Source: CAJQQK01 sp963696075
GTDB taxonomy: Bacteria; Pseudomonadota; Alphaproteobacteria; Rhizobiales; Hyphomicrobiaceae
Assembly (NCBI GenBank): GCA_963696075.1
Contig: CAVOJD010000006.1
Location: 62,001-126,000, forward strand
Length of the DNA: 64,000 bases
Direction of reading: 5' to 3'
Shown: positions 58,255 through 64,000 of the stretch, piece by piece
Position numbering within the stretch: the stretch's first letter is position 1
Layout: every line of letters begins with the position of its first letter
Position numbers and translations under genes: made by a program
Notes under the pieces: generated by a model
The model's input: the letters and a program-made list of their open reading frames with translations, nothing else
Told to the model about the DNA's origin: nothing
Database searches by the model: none

Positions 58255-59318
58255 CGATCGAGAACCTCAGTCTGACCTCGCGCGCCTCGACCTCGAAAGC
58301 ACAGGAGGACACCCTCCTCACACCGCGCTTCTATACGACGGATTTCGCGGAGATGGATCGCCTCGACGTAACCCCGGTGCGCCGGGAGTGGGATGAACTC
58401 ATCGCAGAGATGCGCTCAGATCCCAACAAGGGCCACTTCAAGAAAACCGAAGCCTGGGACGAGATCGACCTCGACAGCCTCCCTCCCGAACTGCGCCGCG
58501 AATTCATCGATTTCCTCGTGAGTTCGCTCACGGCTGAATTTTCGGGCTGCGTCCTTTATGCCGAAATGCGCAAGCGCGGCACCAACCCCGACGTCTGCGA
58601 ACTCTTCAAATACATGAGCCGCGACGAGGCGCGCCACGCGGGCTTCATCAACGACGCGCTCAAGGAGTTCGGTCTCGGCGTCGACCTCGGCTACCTCACC
58701 AAGAAGAAGAAATACACGTTCTTCACGCCGAAGTTCATCTACTACGCGACGTACCTGTCCGAAAAGATTGGCTACGCGCGCTACATCACGATCTTCCGCC
58801 ATCTCCAGAAGAATCCGGACAAGCGCTTCCATCCGATCTTCAAGTGGTTCGAGGAGTGGTGCAACGACGAGTTCCGCCACGGCGAAGCGTTTGCCCTGCT
58901 GATGCGCGCCAACCCGCATCTGCTCAAGGGACGCAACGTTTACTGGATCAAGTTCTTCGTCCTCGCAGTCTTTGCGACGATGTTCGTTCGTGATCATCAG
59001 CGCCCCGCCTTCCACGAGGCCCTCGACATCGAGCCGACCGATTACGGCATGCGCGTGTTCCGGGTCACGTCCGAAATTACGCGCCAGGTCTTCCCCGTCG
59101 AACTCGACCTCGACCACCCGGCGTTCCTTGCCGGCCTCGAGCGGTTGGCGCGCATCAACGACAAGATGGAGGCAGCACGCGCCAGGGGCGGCATCGTTGG
59201 CCGCGCCAAACAGCTTTGGCTCGCAGCCGCCGCGACCGGTGCGTTCGCCAGGCTCTATGCGATCCCCGCCAAGAAGAATGACCTGCCGGAAACGTCCCGG
59301 CTCGTCCCGGCCTGGTGA
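58251..59318 (+). CDS. acsF: Aerobic magnesium-protoporphyrin IX monomethyl ester cyclase AcsF
   Basis: A 355-residue di-iron oxygenase that forms ring E of protochlorophyllide using O2. Iron-ligand Glu/His pairs are seen in LTAEFSGCVLYAEM, SRDEARHAGFINDALKEFG and FKWFEEWCNDEFRHGEAFAL. LLKGRNVYWIKFFVLAVFAT is characteristic. Presence of the aerobic enzyme shows pigment can be made with oxygen; the anaerobic bchE is not in this window. Its GTGA end overlaps puhE. Confidence 0.97.
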   Translation: MTIENLSLTSRASTSKAQEDTLLTPRFYTTDFAEMDRLDVTPVRREWDELIAEMRSDPNKGHFKKTEAWDEIDLDSLPPELRREFIDFLVSSLTAEFSGCVLYAEMRKRGTNPDVCELFKYMSRDEARHAGFINDALKEFGLGVDLGYLTKKKKYTFFTPKFIYYATYLSEKIGYARYITIFRHLQKNPDKRFHPIFKWFEEWCNDEFRHGEAFALLMRANPHLLKGRNVYWIKFFVLAVFATMFVRDHQRPAFHEALDIEPTDYGMRVFRVTSEITRQVFPVELDLDHPAFLAGLERLARINDKMEAARARGGIVGRAKQLWLAAAATGAFARLYAIPAKKNDLPETSRLVPAW

Positions 59319-60244
59319 TGGAAGGCGGCTCAAGCGTCATGTGGCAGACTGCCGGACCAGTTCTGTTCGTCGTGTTCGTGTGGTGGTTCACCACCGGACT
59401 GGTAATGATGCTTGGCCGCTTCCCCGCCAAAACCCACCCCCTCTGCCTCGCAGCGGCAAGCGTCGTCCTGGTTGCCTCGTTGATCGGACTGAAGATCACC
59501 AGCGAGGCGGTCACGACGAGCAATGTCGTCATCACATTCTGCTGCATCGTTGGCATCTGGGCGTGGCACGAGATGGCGTTCCTGTTCGGCTACGTCACCG
59601 GCTCGCGCGCTGAGCGCTGCCCGGACTGGGCGTCGGGCTGGACGCGTTTCAGGTTTGCATTCGCAGCCCTCAGCCATCACGAATTGGCCTTGCTCGCGAC
59701 CTTTGTCGTCGTCGCAGCCCTGACGTGGGGCGGCGAGAACCTCTACGGCCTCGGTGCCTTCGCGATCCTCTGGTTGATGCGCATCACGGCAAAGCTCAAC
59801 CTGTTTCTGGGCGTGCCCCACTTCAGCATCGACGTCCTGCCGACGCGCCTGGCCTACCTCGCCAGCTACTTCCGCAAGCGTCAGGTCCGCGGGTTCTATC
59901 TGGCAACGCTTTCGATAGCTTCCGCCGTCGCCGCCTATTTGATCTGGTTGACCGTCGTAAGCGAGAACCTCGCAACGGCCGACCTGGTCGCCATGATCAT
60001 GCTCATCTCGCTTCTGCTTCTCGCGATCCTTGAGCATGTCTTCATGGCCGTGCCCTTCGCCGACATTGCGCTTTGGCGCTGGGCACTCATCGATGAAGAC
60101 GAGGCCGCAACCCGCCATCCGGCCTCGCCCCGAAACCCCGCAACAAAGAACCGCCGTCGACACGCGGTCGGAGCCCTTGCGACACGCTTCAAGCCGTCGC
60201 CGGAAGCTCTCGAAGCCTCGCCGACGCCGCCAGGAGGAGACTGA
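59315..60244 (+). CDS. puhE: Photosynthetic complex assembly protein PuhE (DUF3623)
   Basis: A 309-residue membrane protein with about seven hydrophobic segments. Conserved family blocks: FVVFVWWFTTGLVMMLGRFP, GIWAWHEMAFLFGYVTGSR, ENLYGLGAFAILWLMRITAK and NLFLGVPHFSIDVLPTRLAY. PuhE affects light-harvesting and bacteriochlorophyll levels in Rhodobacter. The start may be GTG 59315 (GTGA overlap with acsF) or ATG 59318 or 59339. The C-terminal ~65 residues are Arg/Pro-rich and variable. Confidence 0.93.
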   Translation: MMEGGSSVMWQTAGPVLFVVFVWWFTTGLVMMLGRFPAKTHPLCLAAASVVLVASLIGLKITSEAVTTSNVVITFCCIVGIWAWHEMAFLFGYVTGSRAERCPDWASGWTRFRFAFAALSHHELALLATFVVVAALTWGGENLYGLGAFAILWLMRITAKLNLFLGVPHFSIDVLPTRLAYLASYFRKRQVRGFYLATLSIASAVAAYLIWLTVVSENLATADLVAMIMLISLLLLAILEHVFMAVPFADIALWRWALIDEDEAATRHPASPRNPATKNRRRHAVGALATRFKPSPEALEASPTPPGGD

Positions 60245-60246
60245 AA

Positions 60247-61590
60247 ATGGACTATGAAACATACTTCAAATCGCGGCTCGACGACCTGCGCGACGAGGGC
60301 AATTATCGCACATTCATCGATCTCGAACGCAAGGCGGGTGCCTTCCCGCGCGCGCGTCACCACCGTGGCCGCCGGCTCGAGCCCGAGGTAACGGTCTGGT
60401 GTTCGAACGATTACCTCGGCATGGGCCAGCACGAGACCGTGCTCGCCGCGATGCACGAGGCCATTGAACGCTGCGGCGCCGGCGCCGGCGGCACCCGCAA
60501 TATCTCCGGCACGAACCACTACCATATCCTTCTCGAGAACGAGCTGGCCGACCTCCACGGCACCGAAGCAGCCCTGCTGTTCACGTCGGGCTACGTGTCG
60601 AACTGGGCGTCGATCAGCACACTGGCAGGCATGATGCCCGGTTGCGTCATCCTCTCCGACGCACTCAATCACGCCTCGATGATCGAGGGCATCCGTCACA
60701 GCCGGGCCCAGAAGCAGGTCTTCAACCACAACGATCCCGAGGATCTCGACCGCCGCCTGTCGGCACTCGACCCGGATCTGCCCAAGCTGGTCGCCTTCGA
60801 GTCGGTCTATTCCATGGACGGCGACATCGCCCCCATCGCCGAGATCTGCGACGTCGCCGAGAAGCATGGCGCCATGACCTATCTCGATGAGGTCCACGCT
60901 GTCGGTCTCTATGGTCCGCGCGGCGGCGGGATCGCGGAGCGCGAAGGGCTGTCCCACCGCCTGACGGTGATCGAAGGAACGCTCGCCAAGGCGTTCGGCG
61001 TGATGGGCGGCTACATCGCCGGCTCGGCCGCCATGTGCGATTTCGTGCGCAGCTACGCCTCCGGCTTCATTTTCACGACCGCCCTGCCGCCGGCCGTTGC
61101 AGCCGGCGCGACCGCCGCCATCGCTCACCTCAAGGAAAGCTCAGCCGAGCGTCGGCGTCAGCGCAATCGCGTCGCGCGTGTGCGCCAGCGCCTTGATGAA
61201 CTCGCGATCCCCCACCTCGACAACCCAAGCCATATCGTGCCCGTCATGGTCGGCGACCCTCACCGCTGCAAGGAAGTCAGCGATCTGCTGCTTTACCACT
61301 ACGGGATCTACGTGCAGCCGATCAACTACCCGACCGTGCCGCGTGGCACCGAGCGGCTGCGCTTCACGCCCTCCCCGCTGCACAGCGATGAGGACATCGA
61401 GCACATGGTGCGTTCGTTGTCGGCAATCTGGGAGTCGCTCAACCTGCCGCGCTCGGCAACCAGCGACATCCAAACGGTTGTCCCGGCCCATGCCGCTGAG
61501 AGCGTGGTCACCGTGCAGCCGACAGCAGCAGGCGGCGGCGACTTTGCCGGCGCTGGTGCAGTGACGGCGCCGCGCACGCCTGAGCGCTAG
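60247..61590 (+). CDS. hemA: 5-aminolevulinate synthase
   Basis: A 447-residue PLP enzyme that condenses glycine and succinyl-CoA, the first step of tetrapyrrole synthesis in alphaproteobacteria. Conserved text: TVWCSNDYLGMGQHETVLAA, GAGAGGTRNISGTNHYHI, DALNHASMIEGIRHSRAQ, YLDEVHAVGLYGPRGGGIAE, and the PLP Lys in EGTLAKAFGVMGGYIAG. A low-complexity tail of about 35 residues follows the enzyme core. GGAGG lies just before ATG 60247. Being last in the puh operon links haem/bacteriochlorophyll precursor supply to photosystem synthesis. Confidence 0.97.
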   Translation: MDYETYFKSRLDDLRDEGNYRTFIDLERKAGAFPRARHHRGRRLEPEVTVWCSNDYLGMGQHETVLAAMHEAIERCGAGAGGTRNISGTNHYHILLENELADLHGTEAALLFTSGYVSNWASISTLAGMMPGCVILSDALNHASMIEGIRHSRAQKQVFNHNDPEDLDRRLSALDPDLPKLVAFESVYSMDGDIAPIAEICDVAEKHGAMTYLDEVHAVGLYGPRGGGIAEREGLSHRLTVIEGTLAKAFGVMGGYIAGSAAMCDFVRSYASGFIFTTALPPAVAAGATAAIAHLKESSAERRRQRNRVARVRQRLDELAIPHLDNPSHIVPVMVGDPHRCKEVSDLLLYHYGIYVQPINYPTVPRGTERLRFTPSPLHSDEDIEHMVRSLSAIWESLNLPRSATSDIQTVVPAHAAESVVTVQPTAAGGGDFAGAGAVTAPRTPER

Positions 61591-61652
61591 AATCGCGTGA
61601 GGCGCAACGGCTGGAACTTGGCGCGATCGTGACGGTCGCGCCAGCGCCGACT

Positions 61653-61889
61653 TCATTCGAAGCTTCGCCCGAACGTCTTTTGTACGAGTTCGAGGCTAAT
61701 GTCCTCCGAGCACTCGTAGAGTTCCCGGATCTCCGTCAACAGGCCCTGCTGAACAAGCCGGCGCAATGCGTCTGCCTGATCAGGAATGTTCTGCGCCTTC
61801 CGCCAGGCTTCGATGGCCTGGAGTTCTGAAGCCGTAAGTGTGACGGTTGTCTGGTAGAGGTTGTTCTTGTTGCCCGGGGTATCGTTCAC
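61653..61889 (-). CDS. Small ribbon-helix-helix-like protein
   Basis: A 78-residue protein. The middle, NNLYQTTVTLTASELQAIEA followed by ADALRRLVQQGLL, has the strand-helix-helix pattern of ribbon-helix-helix DNA-binding proteins (antitoxin or transcriptional regulators). The GTG at 61889 has AGAGGGG about 6 bases upstream and is preferred to a TTG at 61910. No toxin-like partner is visible. It lies between hemA and the phytochrome operon, so a link to photosynthesis control is possible but unsupported. Confidence 0.62.
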   Translation of the reverse strand: MNDTPGNKNNLYQTTVTLTASELQAIEAWRKAQNIPDQADALRRLVQQGLLTEIRELYECSEDISLELVQKTFGRSFE

Positions 61890-62116
61890 GACATCCCCTC
61901 TCTGTAGCAAGGCGACCCGGCAGAAAAACGCGACCCCTCCAATCGATCTTGTTGAAGGCCGCCGGATAAACCCTGACGTTTCCTGTAGTCTTTTTAGCTT
62001 GCCGCTAAGATACGGGAACCAGAACGCAACGGCTATTTCGGCCTATTGCGTCCGTAAAAAGTACCTACATGGAAATCAATATCTCGATGGGCATCCTGGT
62101 GCCGGGCCCGTCGCGG

Positions 62117-62725
62117 TCATCGCTGCATCATGCGGATGAGGTCGGAAAGGTCTTCGGCACGCATTTTCTGGCGGATTCGGGCGCGGTGTATTTCGACCGT
62201 TCTCTGGCTGATCTCGAGTTCGCTCGCGACCTGCTTGTTCGTCATCCCTTGCACAAGATACTGGAGGATCTCGTGTTCGCGCGTTGTCAGCCGTTTCAGC
62301 CGCCTTGCAACGACGCCGGGCGGTACGTTCGGTTTCGGGTCTTTTTGCAGGTAAAGGCGGGCGCTGTGGACGGCATCGAGAAGCTGCGGTTCCGAGCTTG
62401 GCTTTTCGAGAAAATCGATCGCGCCGAGCTTCATCGCCTTGACCGCGGCGGGAACGTCGCCATGCCCGGTCAGCATCACGATCGGCAGCCGGTATTCGAG
62501 GTTGTTGAGTTCTGCCTGTAGGGCCAGGCCATTCATCCCAGGCATCCGCAGGTCCAGCAGCATGCACGCCGACTTCGGTGACGGCAGCGCGTCGAGAAAC
62601 TCCTCAGCTGACGAATAAGAGGTCGTCTCAATGCCATGCGCCGACAGCAGCCCGCTCAGAGAGCGCGCGACCGCCTGATCGTCGTCAACGATGAAAATGC
62701 GAATAGGGTCGACGCTGACAGTCAT
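62117..62725 (-). CDS. FixJ/NarL-type response regulator paired with the bacteriophytochrome
   Basis: A 202-residue two-domain regulator. The receiver domain has the acidic pocket IFIVDDDQAV, phospho-acceptor Asp58 in CMLLDLRMPGMNG, Thr in VMLTGHGDVPAAVKAMKLGA, and Lys in DFLEKP. The C-terminal LuxR/GerE helix-turn-helix is LTTREHEILQYLVQGMTNKQ, then ELEISQRTVEIHRARI. The layout follows FixJ. Its ATG overlaps the kinase stop (ATGA), so the upstream histidine kinase is its cognate partner. Likely targets are light- or oxygen-regulated photosynthesis genes. Confidence 0.93.
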   Translation of the reverse strand: MTVSVDPIRIFIVDDDQAVARSLSGLLSAHGIETTSYSSAEEFLDALPSPKSACMLLDLRMPGMNGLALQAELNNLEYRLPIVMLTGHGDVPAAVKAMKLGAIDFLEKPSSEPQLLDAVHSARLYLQKDPKPNVPPGVVARRLKRLTTREHEILQYLVQGMTNKQVASELEISQRTVEIHRARIRQKMRAEDLSDLIRMMQR

Positions 62726-64000
62726 ATGACATTGTCCGATATCGGAACCATGAAGCAGAATGTAGCACCTTCCCCGCCATGTTCCAGCCATATGCGGCCG
62801 GCGTGAGCCTCGATGATGGAGCGGCACAGCGAGAGCCCGATGCCCATGCCGTGCGTCGTCGAGGAGTGGAAGGGCTCGAACAGCGTATCAGCAACGCTTG
62901 TTGAGATGCCCGGTCCGTTGTCAGCAACGCTCACCGTGACGCTACCCCCGGTCCGCCACGCCTTGATCCAGATTTTGGGAGCGTCGCTGGCCTCCGTTGC
63001 CGCCAGCGCATTTCGGATAAGGTTAAGAATTACAAGGCTAATCTGGACACGATCGACAAGCACGGATGGAAGATCGTCGGGCAGTTGGGTCGTGATCTCG
63101 ACCTGATTGACAGGTGAAGAGACGAGGGCGAGTTCGACGCCTTGGCGGATTGGCTCACTGAGCGGCGTTGGCTCAAGCTCAAGATCGCCGTCGGTAATGA
63201 AGTCGCGCATGCGCCGAACAAGGTCGGCGGCGCGCATGGCATCGTTAACGGCCTCCTGCATCATGCTGGTGATCTTGTCTGAGACGGGGATCGACAGGTT
63301 CTCAAGTTCGCGCCGGCTGGCGCTGACGTAATTCGAGACCGCGAAGAGCGGCTGGCTCAACTCATGGGCGAGCGCCGAGGCAAGTTCACCGAGCGAACTG
63401 CGCCGCGCTGCTTCCAGCAACTGGTGGCGAAGCCGTTCCTTGTCCTGTTCGGCACGCCGTTGCGCACGCACGGCGGCGCGCTCCCGATCCAGGCTCACCA
63501 GTGCGAAAAGCGCCCGCCGCAGGATGCGCGCCGCATCGCGGTCACTTTCATCGAACGGCTCGCTCTTCCCAACCCGCTCTTCGCTCCAGACGGCAAAAGA
63601 GCCTCGCGGCGTGAGGCGGGCGGCGCCATCGTCCGAGACGGCAACGTGTTTTTCCGGCTTGCCCGCCCACTTGATCGTCTCGATGAACTCGCGCCGCGCC
63701 AGCGTCAGCGTGTCGGTGCCGTCATCCGATAGCTCGAGAACGGCCGCCCCCGCGATGTCCAATTGGCGATTGCCGGACAATGACGGCGTTCCCATCATCA
63801 ACTCGTCATCGAACGCCAGACCTTCCCGCGAAAACTGCCGGATGCGCGCCATGTCCGGTAGCTTTGGTGGCAATTGGCCGGCCCGGTGCTGTTCGCCGCC
63901 CACGTTAAGGACAAGACCGTCGGCGCGCATCAGCGTCATGATTTCGTCGGCCCGGCCGCCGACAGAATCAGCGAGCGGAACACCCTGGCGCACATCCGCC
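62722..64000 (-). CDS. Bacteriophytochrome histidine kinase, C-terminal part (5' end outside window)
   Basis: The frame is open to the window end, giving about 425 residues. The N-terminal ~180 visible residues are the end of the GAF-PHY photosensory core: LTLARREFIETIKWAGKPEK and the PHY tongue motif RLTPRGSF (PRxSF), then WSEERVGKSEPFDESDRDAA. The chromophore-binding PAS-GAF part lies beyond 64000. The kinase follows: phospho-His in SALAHELSQPLFAVSNYVSA, N-box LNLIRNALAATEA, G1 DNGPGIS and G2 HGMGIGLSLCRSIIE. This kinase type resembles FixL. With the FixJ-like gene it forms a red/far-red light two-component system at the cluster edge. Confidence 0.9.
   Translation of the reverse strand, partial: ADVRQGVPLADSVGGRADEIMTLMRADGLVLNVGGEQHRAGQLPPKLPDMARIRQFSREGLAFDDELMMGTPSLSGNRQLDIAGAAVLELSDDGTDTLTLARREFIETIKWAGKPEKHVAVSDDGAARLTPRGSFAVWSEERVGKSEPFDESDRDAARILRRALFALVSLDRERAAVRAQRRAEQDKERLRHQLLEAARRSSLGELASALAHELSQPLFAVSNYVSASRRELENLSIPVSDKITSMMQEAVNDAMRAADLVRRMRDFITDGDLELEPTPLSEPIRQGVELALVSSPVNQVEITTQLPDDLPSVLVDRVQISLVILNLIRNALAATEASDAPKIWIKAWRTGGSVTVSVADNGPGISTSVADTLFEPFHSSTTHGMGIGLSLCRSIIEAHAGRIWLEHGGEGATFCFMVPISDNVI

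Noticed and set aside
1..64000. tRNA, rRNA, CRISPR arrays, insertion sequences, phage attachment sites, replication origin
   Set aside because: None was recognised by eye on either strand. A tool search could still reveal small RNAs.

Overview
The window reads as chromosomal DNA of a high-GC, phototrophic alphaproteobacterium. A Hyphomicrobiales-like organism is the best guess, but the sequence does not fix the genus. The main evidence is a large block of a purple-bacterial photosynthesis gene cluster with oxygen-dependent enzymes and regulators: acsF, ppsR, aerR and a bacteriophytochrome.

Layout. (1) 1-10.3 kb, nitrogen-compound uptake and breakdown: a RidA-family fragment, an amidase, a TRAP transporter (dctPQM), an N-carbamoyl-D-amino-acid-hydrolase-type enzyme, RutA, and a polar amino-acid ABC transporter whose ATPase gene carries a one-base frameshift. 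(2) 10.6-12.6 kb, a two-gene operon. A protein with a thioredoxin-fold N-terminus is followed by a UGSC-motif protein in which an in-frame TGA (12337-12339) is very probably read as selenocysteine. A bacterial-type SECIS hairpin follows the TGA directly. This is the most unusual item in the window and would be missed or split by ordinary gene calling. (3) 12.7-27.2 kb, a signalling and secretion island: two caspase-fold proteins, a haem-binding DUF3365-HAMP sensor, a Ser/Thr kinase, a class III cyclase homologue, a Crp-family regulator, a repeat-only RTX protein, type I secretion ABC and HlyD proteins, and an M23 peptidase. Near-perfect TGTGA-N6-TCACA sites lie upstream of the RTX, ABC and HlyD genes, which suggests control by the local Crp protein. 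(4) 27.3-35.6 kb, mixed catabolic genes: DUF1275, TfdA/TauD dioxygenase, ThDP enzyme, CoxG, SMP-30, LLM oxidoreductase, hydroxyisobutyrate-dehydrogenase-like and lipocalin-like proteins. (5) 35.9-61.6 kb, the photosynthesis genes: crtY; leftward aerR-ppsR-dxs-bchG-bch2-bchP-orf; rightward bchF-N-B-H-L-M-lhaA-puhA-B-C-orf-acsF-puhE-hemA. One PpsR-type palindrome sits between divergent aerR and bchF promoters and another lies before bchG. (6) 61.6-64 kb, a small RHH-like protein, a FixJ-type response regulator and the C-terminal part of a bacteriophytochrome histidine kinase that runs off the right end.

The photosynthesis block supplies 5-aminolevulinate (HemA), isoprenoid precursor (Dxs), chelation, methylation, ring closure and protochlorophyllide reduction (BchH, M, AcsF, L/N/B), vinyl hydration (BchF), tail attachment and reduction (BchG, BchP), and reaction-centre H subunit and assembly factors (PuhA/B/C/E, LhaA). 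bchCXYZ, bchDI, puf and most crt genes are not in this window. I saw no tRNA, rRNA, CRISPR array or insertion sequence.
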